A DNA stretch of 64,000 nucleotides from Megalobrama amblycephala (GCF_018812025.1 NC_063050.1:58354147-58418146), one strand, 5' to 3'. Shown: positions 11,690-22,815, numbered from the stretch's first letter. Translations and numbers: made by a program. The notes: generated by a model not told the origin, from the sequence alone.

Positions 11690-12070
11690 GGATAAAGGTA
11701 CCCTTTCAACAGACACTCCTTGTTCTGAGTCCCGGCTTGCGAAGCTGAGACACAACAGATACACGGTTCTGAGTCTGCCCTTCAAACAGGGAAAGACATA
11801 ACAGATATTGTTCTGGGTCTCAACTCTGTAAGGAGTGAGACATTAACAGATAGTTCTGAGTCCCGGCTTGCGAAGCTGAGACACAACAGATACATCGTTC
11901 TGAGTCTGCCCTGCGAAGGGAGAAGACATAACAGATATACCGTTGTGAGCCTCTGGTCCATCCAGAAGAGACAACAACAGATCCCGTGATCTGAGCCTAC
12001 AGCTTGTGAGGCAGCAACAGAGACGACCACGTTCTGAGCCTCTAGCTTGTGAGGAAAGAGACATCAACAA
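11690..12070 (+). repeat. Degenerate tandem repeat (gagacacaacagata units)
   Basis: About eight imperfect units of roughly 50-60 bp share gagaca(aca)acagata and gttctgagtc. The region is noncoding; short frames on both strands are shadows. Confidence 0.75.
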
Positions 12071-13013
12071 ACACTACGTTCAGAGTTTCCGTCCAGCGAG
12101 ACAGTAACGACATCTGCAACAAGGTTAAGCTCAGGAGAGCAAACCTTCACTTCAAGGTACCTTCGTCTGCGTGTTCCAGATTGTTAAGGACCTTCTGCAC
12201 CTACACCAGGGCCTCATCTGCGTGTTCCAGATTTTAGGACCCTTTGGTGCTCCAGGAGATCAGCATCCCACAGAGCTTTGTGTTCAAGACTGTTGAAACA
12301 GATTCTGGCTCCTCTCCCCACTGCCATGTCACCCAGCACAACCAGTGGAAGACGTCACCGTCATCGGACTCGACCAAGTGGAACGTAAATATCACTTAAC
12401 CAGACCTCTTTCCAGAGACCTTGGCATTGTTGTATATTATCAGTATATAATTTCCTAATTTCCATTAGATGTAATATAGCTGATGTTAGTTAATAACAAA
12501 TAATCTTTCGTTTATTTGTTTGGTGCATAATAAGGTTCTCCACCTTATTATTTTCGGAGAAACAGTTTATCTTTCCATAAGATAGCGTAACTCTTCCATA
12601 GCCACACCCAACTTAATCACTTGTATTCTATGTATCTTATGCACTTTATTCCTTTATCATTCATGGTATTCATTTAGTAGTTGTGTTAGTTATTCTTGTT
12701 TATCTTTTTGTTAATAAAATTGATTTTATTACACTTGTGTCTTCCTTGTGCTGAAAATACAGAAGAGGTTCTACAAGTTAGCAATATCACCAATCTTTCA
12801 GATAAATCAGCTGACCACTTTACATTAATTCTAAATGAATGAAAGCCCCTGTTGGGAGTGTTCTCATGCTGCCAAGGTAAAAGACCTTGACTGGTGCCCT
12901 GAACTAGGGAAAGAGGGGAAAGTGGTCATCTGATGTACTCATAACCACACCTTAAGAGATGTGTGATCCAAAAATCACAACGTCAGCGGTAACGTGAGTA
13001 CCAATCCCTATTT

Positions 13014-14306
13014 TACTTCACATCCTTGGATGGACAAAGTAAAAATCACTACAATAATGCACCTGGAACTGTTACTCCGCAGTCCTGTCTAGTGGGGGTA
13101 GTACAACCCATCCTTACCACAAGTGCCGCTCCATTCGTTGGGTGGACCACTGAGGAACTGTGCTGTGCCCAAGCTGCTGACTCTGATATTTCTCCCATTA
13201 AAAGGTGGATGGAGAGTGGCGAGGAGTGACCCTCCTGGGAAGATGTGTCACCCTGCAGGCTGGCAACAAAGGCCTACTGGAGCCAGTGGCAGAGACTCTA
13301 CCTAAAGGATGGCATTCTGGTACGACGCTTCTACCTGATGGAGGGCCCTGAGTTTTACCCCCAGATTATTCTGCTGCGAGTTTTCTGGGAAGATGTCATG
13401 CACCAGATGCACGAGGGGCCAGTGGGTGGACATTTTGGTGTGGAACGTACGCTGTTCCGGCTGCAGACAAGGTATTATTGGTACAAAATGCGTGAAGACG
13501 TTTCACTCTGGTGTCACACATGTACCAGCTGTGCTGCAAAGGCTCGACCACTAAAGAGGCCCCAAACACCCATGGGCACTGTGCGAGTGGGTGCCCCTAT
13601 GGAAAGGATTGCTGTCGATTTGATGGGCCCCATGAATGAAACAGAATATTTCAATCTTTACATTCTTGTGGTGCAAGATTATTTCACCAAATGGGTGGAA
13701 GCTTACCCCCTGCCCAATGACCAGGCTGTCACTGTAGCAGAGGTTATAGTCGCTGAATGGGTCTGCCGTTATGGAGCACCTTTTACACTCCATAGTGACC
13801 AAGGAACCAATTTTGAATCAGAGGTCTTCCAAACAATGTGTGAAATGCTAGACATTGACAAGACCCGTACAACACCTTTCCGACCTCAGTCGGATGGGCA
13901 GGTCGAGTGCTTCAACGCCACTCTACAGAAAATCCTAGCCACAACTTCGGAGCGATGCCATTGGGATTGGGACCTCATGGTCCCTTATGCTGTGATGGCT
14001 TATCGAGCGACAAATAACAGTTCCACTGGTTTCACCCCAAACATGATGCTCTTTGGGCGGGAGATAACAGAGCCCATTGACCTGGTCGCAGGGAAGCCCC
14101 CCGACGACACACTGACTAAAACATTCCCACAATATGTGGTTCAGATGAGAGAAAGGTTGGAGTTGGCACATCGAGTCGCAAGGGATGCATTAGGCCAATC
14201 TGTGGAGCGTGCTAAAAAGCATTATGATAAAAGAGCTGCCAGGACACATTACAAGGTCGGTGATGCAGTGTGGTACCTTGTAAAAGGAACCAGTAAAAAC
14301 GAGTAA
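13014..14306 (+). pseudogene. Integrase of element 1 with one TGA stop
   Basis: Reading resumes after the insertion at about 13011. A TGA at 13227-13229 interrupts the linker, again where arginine is expected. The zinc-binding HHCC domain follows (GHFGVERTLFRLQ to WCHTCTSC, about nt 13430-13545). The catalytic core has VDLMGP (first Asp), HSDQGTNFES (second Asp) and GQVECFN (Glu), the DDE triad. A GPY/F-like YKVGDAVWYL segment lies at the end. The frame stops at 14304-14306 because of a frameshift. Integrase would insert the element's DNA into the host chromosome. Confidence 0.88.
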
Positions 14307-14782
14307 AAAACAAGATCAGGAAGTTTCTCCCCAATTATGATGGACCTTACTTTATCCTGGGACACCTGGACGATTTAGTGTACCAGATCCAGAGAAGCCC
14401 AAGGGCCAAAGTAAAAGTTGTTCACCATGACAAGCTCAAACCTTACCATTCTCGGCAACCCCTGGAGAACAGCTGGGTGTTTAAAGACTCAGAAATTTGG
14501 CAACCGCAGGAAGTTCCTGCCCCAAACCTGGAAGCCGATGGAGCTGAACTTGACTTGGATCTGTTTGGTCTCTTCACAGAGGAAAATTACAGCGGCACAG
14601 ACAGTATGCCTTCCCTGGATGACACCGGTGTGTCTATGTTAGAGCAGGACCCAAAAGATGTTCAGTGGACTGAAGGTAGCACGGTGCAACAGGATTCAGC
14701 AGGGACTGTTAACGGCCAAACGAGGGGTAGGCCGCAACGAGTCAGGAGACCTCTGAGGAGGTTTGGGGACTGGACTAGTTGA
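14307..14782 (+). pseudogene. C-terminal part of element 1 pol after a frameshift
   Basis: In another frame the integrase tail continues (FLPNYDGPYFILG, VHHDKLKPYHSRQP), followed by an acidic, Asp/Glu-rich segment and an Arg-rich end at 14782. The PNYDGPY and HDKLKPY signatures are typical of the Gypsy integrase C-terminus. No chromodomain is evident. Confidence 0.8.
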
Positions 14783-15358
14783 CTATTAATGACTTTAAAA
14801 AAAAAAGAGCAAGAAGAACACTGTTGACAATTTGTTATTGTTCTACTGTTGTTTAAAAAGTTTAACTAAGTTTAACTAAGCCTAACTTATTTTGTTTGTA
14901 TGCTGCGGCTGTTGTTAACTACTTTCCTTCTGCAGACCAGTAGTGGGGAGTGAAGCCTGTCACATAAGTACCTCACTAGTGCTGCTTGGACTGATTTACT
15001 CAAGTAAGGACCACTTTAGAAAGCAACTCTTAAACCCCTCCCAGCACCGTGCTATCCTTCTACTTTATGGACTGTTTACCCCGTCACGTGGGGTCAGGAA
15101 ATGCTGGCTAGTGCCTCCGTTGAGCAGAGTTGTTTGAATGGACTGTATGCTTTGGCAATGGAGCTGCATATGGTCTGTTGAAAAAAAAAATGGAGAAAAG
15201 GAAAGAGAAATATGGGTAGAAATTATGTTGAATGCATTTCTGCCTTCTATTAATCCATGGTAATATCTTTGTTAATATGTGTGGTGATGTATTTTGTACC
15301 AGTCCTGTTATGGTGCTGGAGTGGTGTTAAGTTTAATCACCATCCAGAGTGGGGGTAG
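14783..15358 (+). other. Noncoding 3' region of element 1 with polypurine stretch
   Basis: I see no env or other gene in these 576 bases. Immediately before the 3' LTR, gagtgggggtag is the candidate polypurine tract for second-strand priming. Confidence 0.7.
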
Positions 15359-15708
15359 TGTTGCGGGAGAGGGGAAATAAGAGCTATTGCTTTAAGACCA
15401 CTATTTACGGGTGTTGTAGTCCTTAGCGAAATGCTTCATGGGTAATGCAGTTCAGATCAAGCATGCTCGTGTGATAAAAATATTCTCTCGCTGTGCTGTG
15501 CAAAAGGAAGATTCTCCATTGTTTTTCTGTTAGTTCATTCAAGTCGATCCACCCCAGGAGTTATTGTGAACTGTAACCCTGACAACTTCACCCTGCAAGA
15601 ATAAGTAAAATTGCATATTGGTAAAATTTGTTTCACTCATCATTGCCCGAACTCGAACTAACGAGCTGTTACACCCCGCTGTGAAGGGCCGAAGTGGAGA
15701 AAGTAACA
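15359..15708 (+). repeat. 3' LTR of element 1
   Basis: It begins tgttgcgggaga and ends gtaaca, and is followed by the target duplication cctg (15709-15712). About 15 differences by eye from the 5' LTR. Confidence 0.93.
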
Positions 15709-16355
15709 CCTGTCTGTCGTGTGTTGTTGTTGTCATCTGTAGCTGTCATTGTGGCGTCTTTCCCCGCCCCCTTGTTATTCCATTCATCACCTTGTTATTA
15801 TTTCACTCTTTCCACCTGTTCGGCATCAATTAAGTCTTCTATTTAATCCCCTCTCGTGTTCTGTCTTGTGCCAGATCGTTGTTTGTGCTTTGTGCAAGCA
15901 AGCTTTCAGCATTGTCTCATGTTCTGTAATGTCGTGTGGATTCCTGCCTCATTGTTTTGTGTGCGCCCATGTCGTGTCTGAGTTTTTCCAGTTTTGTTTT
16001 CATCTTTTAGTTGCTGTTTGTTTTTCACCTCTCCTCCTGAATTCCCAGGCTGGCCTCCCCTGCATTCAGTCCTGGTTGCGCTCTCCGTCTTCCCGCACGG
16101 ATCGCTGTGTCGTTGCCCTGCTTCACACGCTGCCTGAGCGCCAGCTGCCTACCGCCTCAACTGCACCCCCTGCTGCATGACACCGTCCTTTTCAGGCTCT
16201 TCAGCGGCTGTCTTATTCTCTGAAGAACGCTGCTCTAAATTTGCTTTTGAGACTGCTCCTGTCTGGATTATAGACTGCTTTTGTGTTGACTGTTTGAGAA
16301 AAGACTTTAAAATAAACCTTTTGAACACGAGTCCGTGTTCTGATCTGATCTGACA

Positions 16356-16917
16356 GATAGATCAAGATTGCTATGGTGTGTATGATGATTGATTTTTTGA
16401 TCCTTTGACCTACATTATTTCAACGATCATGACAGAACAATAATTAAGTTAATGCTTGTATTATTGCATCTTTAAGACACCTGATTTAAACATACAATGC
16501 TCATGATGATAACTTTCATTAACTCTACAACAAGTAAATCTACTTCACCAGCTAATTATTCTTCGACAGCGATGCCATAGAAATATACAGAGCTACCACA
16601 AAAACATAAGTTCAAAGACAATTTTACAAAGATGGCGTCACGTTTGTTTCTCTGGCGCATAAGGTCTATAGAAGTGCACAGAACTGACTCAATAGCTGTG
16701 TCCCATGACATGTGTCCCATATATATTTACTCTTTATTTAAGTCTGAATTTGAAGTACAGTACTCCATCTCAGTTGTTGTTTATGATGTTCAACCTAAGT
16801 TCTGTTGTAAACAGTTGTAAAGGTACTTTATGTAATGTATAGAACGATGTATTTTAATGTAAAAATATTTAATTTACATGATGAAAAAATGATTGTATAT
16901 GTTGTATATGTATAATG
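16356..16917. other. Unique-looking noncoding stretch
   Basis: AT-rich sequence with no repeat, splice-linked exon or credible frame that I can support. Confidence 0.4.
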
Positions 16918-17289
16918 TTTCACGAGTTCACACTTACAAATAATCAGATAGAAAATAGCATGCGTAGTAGTATGCGTATTTGGCGTGCTGTCCGAGGAGA
17001 GGGCTCCGAGCTCGGTATTTTGGCCCGAACCCAGATTACTCCCCCATTCTGGTTAGTATTCTGGAAAGTAACCAGTGCAGGTGTGAGGAGATGGGGTGGT
17101 GGAGGGATGCTGTCAAACTGTCGAGGAATATGGGTGAGTCGACCGTGTCTAATATATATGCTTTCACTCATGCTGATTGGGTAGATATGTTGATTACTGA
17201 TTGCTGACAGCTGGCCGAGATGACGTGATGATTAGTCAGATTATTTGAACGTTGCTCCTCCCGAATTTTGTTAATAAAACATCATTTCA
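16918..17289 (+). mobile_element. Short copy (362 bp) of an unclassified element
   Basis: Body 16923-17284, bordered by tttca on both sides (16918-16922 and 17285-17289). Its left ~124 bp is repeated with one difference at 17290-17412. Its right 184 bp (17106-17289) is repeated without a difference at 21338-21521. The middle ~60 bp is private. It looks like an internally deleted relative of the adjacent long copy. The ends are not inverted repeats and it ends with aataaaacatca. Confidence 0.7.
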
Positions 17290-17558
17290 CAAGTTCACAC
17301 TTACAAATAATCAGATAGAAAATAGCATGCGTAGTAGTATGCGTATTTGGCGTGCTGTCCGAGGAGAGGGCTCCGAGCTCGGTATTTTGGCCCGAACCCA
17401 GATTACTCCCCCCAAAAATTGCAAACCAATGCAGGACAGCAGCCGGAACATTACTGATGACCCCCAAAATTGCCTTGCTTAGGCTGAATGTGCTGCTAGG
17501 AGGGTTAGTAAAGGACCGGTAGAGTTATCGTCGTATGGATGAAGACATTGGACAGCGT

Positions 17559-18620
17559 TGAGCTCCTGCGGGAGCCGAGGCGACATTACTGCTGCGGCAG
17601 TGGAGGAATTAGCCAGAACTGAGCTCCTGCGGGAGCCGAGGCGACATCACTGCTGCGGCAGTGGAGGAATTAGCCAGAACTGAGCTCCTGCGGGAGCCGA
17701 GGCGACATCACTGCTGCGGCAGTGGAGAAATTGGCCTGAAGAACTGAGCTCCTGCGGGAGCCGAGGTGACATCACTGCTGCGGCAGTGGAGGAATTAGCC
17801 AGAACTGAGCTCCTGCGGGAGCCGAGGCGACATCACTGCTGCGGCAGTGGAGAAGTTGGCCTGAAGAACTGAGCTCCTGCGGGAGCCGAGGTGACATCAC
17901 TGCTGCGGCAGTGGGGGAAATAGCCAGAAGAACTGAGCTCCTGCGGGAGCCGAGGCGACATCACTGCTGCGGCAGTGGTGGAATTGGCCTGAAGAACTGA
18001 GCTCCTGCGGGAGCCGAGGTGACATCACTGCTGCGGCAGTGGAGAAGTTGGCTTGAAGAACTGAGCTCCTGCGGGAGCCGAGGTGACATCACTGCTGCGG
18101 CAGTGGGGGAAATAGCCAGAAGAACTGAGCTCCTGCGGGAGCCGAGGCGACATCACTGCTGCGGCAGTGGTGGAATTGGCCTGAAGAACTGAGCTCCTGC
18201 GGGAGCCGAGGCGACATCACTGCTGCGGCAGTGGAGAAATTGGCCTGAAGAACTGAGCTCCTGCGGGAGCCGAGGTGACGACACTGCTGCGGCAGTGGTG
18301 GAATTGGCCTGAAGAACTGAGCTCCTGCGGGAGCCGAGGCGACATCACTGCTGCGGCAGTGGAGAGAACAGCCAGAGGAACTGAGCTCCTGCGGGAGCCG
18401 AGGCGACATCACTGCTGCGGCAGTGGAGAGAACAGCCAGAGGAACTGAGCTCCTGCGGGAGCCGAGGCGACATCACTGCAGCGGCAGTGGAGAGAACAGC
18501 CAGAGGCACTGAGCTCCTGCGGGAGCTGAGGCGACATCACTGCTGCTGCAGTGGAGAGAAAAGCCAGAATAACTGAGCTCCTGCGGGAGCCAAGGTGACA
18601 TCACTGCTGCGGCAATGATA
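17559..18620 (+). repeat. GC-rich minisatellite, 17 units of about 63 bp
   Basis: The core gagctcctgcgggagc begins near 17559 and recurs at about 63-bp spacing 17 times to 18573. Each unit also contains cactgctgcggcagtgg. Both cores are small inverted repeats, so each unit can form two hairpins on either strand. Unit linkers vary (agccagaac or ggcctgaagaac), giving a higher-order alternation. The last two units are more diverged. Confidence 0.92.
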
Positions 18621-19129
18621 GAAATTTTCGTTATATTGGAATGATGGTATTGGTTGAGTTGGATATGGTGGCTTGCAGGTATGTGTGAGAGAACGAGCTG
18701 GAGCTGAAACTAACCGATAGGTGTTCGTTGGGCTTCTTTAATATGGAAGCGATTAGATCGGATGTAGTTCTTAAGCTTCCAGTGACCAAATGTTTGAATC
18801 TGATGCTGGGAGTGGCCTTTTTGGGTGGCTGTAGTTGCTGCTCCTATGCAGAACGGATTGCAGGGTTCTAGGGGAGGCAGCTTGAAGAATGAAGTTGAGA
18901 GAGGTGTCAAGGAGAGTTTTTTGCGGGTGGTTTATGGAAATATCAGCTCAGAATAAGGTACCGGGGTTGAGAATGGGTCCACCTCTGGTGACAACAGCTT
19001 GAATTTCTAAGAGGATCTGATGTTGTTGGCAACATGGTTTGGTTCCAGGGCTGTAGCATTTGGTGGGATGGGCATCAGTGTAGTAGACAGGGTGAACTGC
19101 GTTTGCTTGTGGGACAGAGCAAGGAGGAA

Positions 19130-19400
19130 GAAAGGCCGGGACCGAGGCCGTTAGCGGAGGCAGCCTCACGCTCGGTCGGCCCCTGGAGCCAGGGGAGGGA
19201 TGAGGAGGTTAGAAAAGAGGGAAACTGAGAAAGGGAAATTGCGGCATCTGGGCCTGCACCGTTAGCGGAGGCAGCTTCACGCTCGGGTTTGCCCCTGGAG
19301 CCTGGGAAGGAACAGGGTGGTTAGAAAAGGAAGGAAGGGAAAGTAGGACGTCTAGGCCTGTGCCGATAGCGGAGGCAGCCTCACGCTAGGGTCCGTAGTT
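19130..19400 (+). repeat. Three degenerate GC-rich repeats
   Basis: The block gttagcggaggcagcctcac, followed by gctcggt and a cccctggagcc segment, recurs near 19149, 19261 and 19364 (the last with gatagcggagg), about 105-112 bp apart. Noncoding. Confidence 0.7.
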
Positions 19401-20613
19401 GAACTGTAGACCAAAGATAAAAGAGGTAGGGTGAAAGATGGCGGGATGAAATGGTTGAGACAGCTGAGCTTGCTTCACTAGTAGAGGCATCCTCATGTTT
19501 GGAGTGAAGGCGTTCACCAAGAGGGGCAGGCATCTTTGGATGGAGTGCGGCGCCGGTGAAAGCCGCAATGTGTGGCTAAGCAGAGGGAGGAAAGTAGGGA
19601 ATCTGGGGCACGGTCCAGGCTTGCTGCTGCTGGGGCACGGTCCAGGCTTGCTGCTGCTGCGGCCTGACGCTTGTTTCTAGCACATGAATTGAAGATACAA
19701 GAGTGAGGAGATGTAAGATGAAAGAGTGGCCTTGTGGAATTACTCACATCATGAGGTTTAAGTAGCTGATCGAAGATAGTAATTCCTGTTTAGAACAGTT
19801 TGGACTGTTTAGGAAGGTGGAAGCGAACAAATATCCTATTGATTCCTTATGCCGTGAGGCCTGGATATTAGCTGTATTCTAGTTAAGGCCCAGAAATTCA
19901 ATGGACGTGGCTGGACCCATCGTTTTATCTGGGGTGATTGGAAACCTGAGCTCAGCGAAACTGTGCAGGGAAGAGAGAGAAGTTATTAAATTTTGTACAT
20001 ATTCTTATTTTCTCGAAAAAGCCTGAAATCCTTTAAACCTGCATATTCACCTCTGACACAATGGTTTGATACTGTAAAAGACAGTACTGTTGAACTGTCA
20101 TTGTTTGATGTTGAAAGATCATCAAACAGCAAAGTACAATATGATTTAGATGATCCTTTGTTCTTTAACTGTTGCTGGTCTGTCACAAGCACATTTATTT
20201 AGTAAAGATCAAAAGAGAATCATTTGTAAAAGACAGAGCTTTGCATAATAAGAATGTGCACCTTGAATTTATTTTAATTGTGTTCAACAATCACTAAAAT
20301 TTTACCATGAACACACTGCTTGTATAACATTGTTCATTTATATTTATTTATGTTGGTTTCTTTTCTATCCAGACCTGGAAATTACTCAAATTCCATACTT
20401 CCAAACTGCAACGTAATAGTTTATTCATTGGTTATCTGTCTGGTTTGTTAAGTTACTTACAAATGATGCTCGTTATAAAACAGATACAGATGAAAAGGGA
20501 ACGGTAAGATTTATTTAAATGCATCAAAATAATGATTTGAAAATAATTTTTCCTACCAGTCTCTGCGTCTCCAATATTGAAGCAGTGGTTATACTTAAAC
20601 AGAAATACATATT

Positions 20614-20979
20614 ATGACTAAGTTTCTAAGCGATTTTGTTGATAAATCGCTGGACAGCGAGGACAATAAGTTCCGAGTTTCAATGATTCTGTATGCATGT
20701 AATATTAACGTCATACGTGCATCAGCTGATTGCGTGTTTAAACCACAATCGTGCCGTAATTTAGAACGGCAAAACTTTAAAACGTGGATTCCCTCGATCA
20801 ACATTGATACAGATGGCATAACTGTGGAAATTAATTCAGTGACAGAAAACGAGAAGGATTTTAACTGTGCTTTTGCTGGGTTGAGCCGATGGGGTGGAAA
20901 GTGTCAGCTGGCTTGGACTGATATCTGCGCTGCGGCGCTGCGGCGTGGCTTTGCTGAAAGGCCTGCTGCGGCGGCCTGA
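20614..20979 (+). CDS. Unrecognised short open frame inside the long element
   Basis: A 121-residue frame from ATG 20614. The first ~80 residues are of mixed composition, and the last part is read through low-complexity GC-rich sequence. No motif, signal peptide or membrane segment is evident. It could be a gene fragment carried by the element, or chance. Confidence 0.15.
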   Translation: MTKFLSDFVDKSLDSEDNKFRVSMILYACNINVIRASADCVFKPQSCRNLERQNFKTWIPSINIDTDGITVEINSVTENEKDFNCAFAGLSRWGGKCQLAWTDICAAALRRGFAERPAAAA

Positions 20980-21521
20980 TGCTGGAGGAAGGCCCGTTTC
21001 TTCACGGGAAGAGGCGAAATTGCCCGAGACTCGAGCTTGGTGCTCGACTGCCTTGTTGTCCATTCTTTATGGCAGGAAAGATAAACTGGGCAGAACTAGG
21101 AAAATACACGGAAGGAAATCACGGATGTTTCGACCGCAGTGACGAAAGTCAGCCTCGGCGTCTTGGCATGCGGGGACCGTTTTGTTTGGGCTGAAGTGCC
21201 CCCGAGATGAATCGGCGGCGGTGTAATTGCTCCTAGTAAGGCCAGAGGATTGTGGCAAAGATACCTTGTGGACGAAAGATTCTTCATCGGACACACAGAG
21301 ATTAATTTCGGACACGGTGGGAACTTAGGGCGGGTCAGATGCTGTCAAACTGTCGAGGAATATGGGTGAGTCGACCGTGTCTAATATATATGCTTTCACT
21401 CATGCTGATTGGGTAGATATGTTGATTACTGATTGCTGACAGCTGGCCGAGATGACGTGATGATTAGTCAGATTATTTGAACGTTGCTCCTCCCGAATTT
21501 TGTTAATAAAACATCATTTCA

Positions 21522-22374
21522 TGTAAAATTATAAGTTGCATAAAAGAAATAAACAATGAACAGAACAATTATTTTATTTACAGACATGAACATGCGTAAA
21601 AAAATTAATTATCGAACAGAAATTATAGTAACAGAAATTACTCTGGCTCATTTACAAATAAATTACTTTACAAATATAATGTATACAACTTCTGCATTTC
21701 ATTTTTAACTTACATCACAAAAATAAGCTGTACAGAAATTAGGCTGTTTCATTGACAAAGTGACATTTAAATAATAGGCCTATTGATATCGACACATTTT
21801 AATGTGCCCATTTTATGCACTGTATTCTGTTCTTGAGAAAAGTGGGGGAAAGCAGCCTTTGAAGTGCGATTCACCGCGGCGCGAGGAGGGATGACGTAAT
21901 TCGAGAGCCACTTCAAGTGCACCCTCTTCGTTTCCCAGTGGAATGAAGCGCCGATTTCAAGACACTTCAATTTGATTGAAAGGGGGTAATTGTTGAAGAC
22001 TCGCTGAATGAAAAACACCTCAAAGCCTGTCACTGCCTGTAGATTAGGCTACCGTAGATATCATAATGAGCGCGCAGACTATTTTTGTTGTGGTTGTTTG
22101 ATGAGAGCTAAACACTCTGTCATGTTTTTAATGGACTTTTTGCGCTCTCTCTGGAGTGAATGCGTCCTGTATCTGTGTGGGCTGCCTCGCTAGTTCTAGC
22201 TTACGGAGCCCCGCACATGACATGCAGGAAAAAAATAGTAGGCTAAATCATGCTCGTGATTTACTAATTTTTTCCCTCGATTTGATAAATCATGCACACT
22301 GTTATAAATCGAGGAAACAAATTAATAAATCGTGCTAACATCTTGTGCTATTCTCCGTACAAGCTTGAGGGAGC
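21522..22374. other. Noncoding stretch between two mobile elements
   Basis: About 850 bases with no credible exon. Short frames on both strands lack homology signals I can recognise. Confidence 0.4.
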
Positions 22375-22419
22375 GCCCCAGCTAACACACGACGTAACAG
22401 TTACGTAATGTATTCGTAC

Positions 22420-22815
22420 TTTTTGGTAATGTCATGACTTACTAACTGACAACGTAACTACGACGTCGCATGCCAGTAATTTCATTACCTTCAGATTACC
22501 ATCTCACAACGTCGTCAGTACCATCTCCTAACGTTATAAGATTACCAATAACGTTCCAGATACGTCCTCTATTCGCAATATATTGGTAATTCCATGACTT
22601 ACTAGTAACGTAACTACAACGTTGTATGCCCGTAATAATATTACCATCAAATTACCATATCACAACGTCATCAGTACGTTCTCCTAACGTTATAAGAAAA
22701 CCAAGGACGTTATATATATCTGATACGTACTCTATTCGTAATATAATGGTCATTCCATGATTTACTGGCAACGTTACAGCAACGTCACGTGCTCGTAATT
22801 TCATTACCATCATTT
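22420..22815. repeat. Tandem repeat of about 155-160 bp in the outer element
   Basis: Blocks with ggtaatgtcatgacttact, acaacgtcgtcagta and cctaacgttataag recur near 22426, 22585 and (partial) 22746. The right end (27500-27700) carries related acgtcgcagttac motifs in inverse sense. Confidence 0.75.

Larger units (their letters stand above)
9553..13010. mobile_element. Insertion of unknown class between RNase H and integrase of element 1
   Basis: Pol coding stops at about 9550 and resumes at about 13011 in another frame, so roughly 3.4 kb was inserted. Ends are uncertain. cacat at 9541-9545 and 13019-13023 could be a 5-bp duplication, but I see no LTR pair or clear inverted ends. It contains three tandem-repeat blocks and no credible gene. 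A TATA-like tctataaatag stands at about 10321 and an AATAAA at about 12714 on the + strand. On the - strand there is a TATA-like tctataaaag (about 10191) followed by a polyadenylation-like aataaaac (about 9992). It may be a non-autonomous retroelement carrying LTR-like parts, but I do not recognise it. Confidence 0.6.
72..15708 (+). mobile_element. Complete Ty3/Gypsy-like LTR retrotransposon (element 1), interrupted by two insertions
   Basis: Two direct LTRs of about 350 bp (72-419 and 15359-15708) begin tgttg and end aaca. The 4-bp duplication cctg lies at 68-71 and 15709-15712. The order is LTR, tRNA-Pro-like primer site, gag, protease, reverse transcriptase, RNase H, integrase, polypurine stretch, LTR, which is the Ty3/Gypsy order. 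No env-like reading frame follows integrase. The body is broken by an L2-type LINE in gag, an unclassified ~3.4 kb insertion after RNase H, three in-frame TGA stops and a frameshift near 14300, so it is dead as an autonomous element. By eye the LTRs differ at about 15 positions, so the insertion is moderately old. Confidence 0.93.
25..16355 (+). mobile_element. Possible older LTR (3' LTR of an upstream element) split by element 1
   Basis: The flanks of element 1 look like one older repeat. Left of it, a purine-rich tggaggga stretch is followed by tgtaatag (from 25). Right of it (15713-16355) a GC- and T-rich sequence runs to an AATAAA signal at about 16311 and a tgaca end near 16355. Fish Gypsy elements often end their pol with a purine tract running into a TG-starting LTR of this composition. 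The pairing of the two parts and both ends are inference; no second LTR lies in the window. Confidence 0.35.
17285..21521 (+). mobile_element. Long copy (about 4.2 kb) of the same unclassified element
   Basis: Body 17290-21516 between tttca at 17285-17289 and 21517-21521. The left and right ends match the short copy. Inside are a 17-unit minisatellite (17559-18620), GC-rich degenerate repeats (19130-19400) and otherwise noncoding sequence. The right end carries AATAAA just before the terminus, as in a transcribed unit. I find no transposase, reverse transcriptase or tRNA-like head, so its class is open. Confidence 0.65.

Noticed and set aside
14783..15358. Possible env gene after the integrase of element 1
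   Set aside because: No long frame, signal peptide or membrane span; the region is noncoding.
16915..17482. Similar short frames at 16915-17184 and 17252-17482
   Set aside because: They are the duplicated left end of the unclassified element; the shared part reflects DNA repetition, not protein conservation.
18089..18412. 107-residue minus-strand frame with repeated 20-residue units
   Set aside because: Shadow of the minisatellite; no start context or homology.
17559..18620. Regular array of hairpin-forming repeats that superficially resembles a CRISPR array
   Set aside because: Units are contiguous with only short variable linkers that themselves repeat, there are no unique spacers or cas genes, and the setting is a vertebrate genome.
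20614..20979. Captured host gene in the long unclassified element
   Set aside because: The frame has no recognisable motif and runs into repetitive GC-rich sequence; kept only as a low-confidence ORF.
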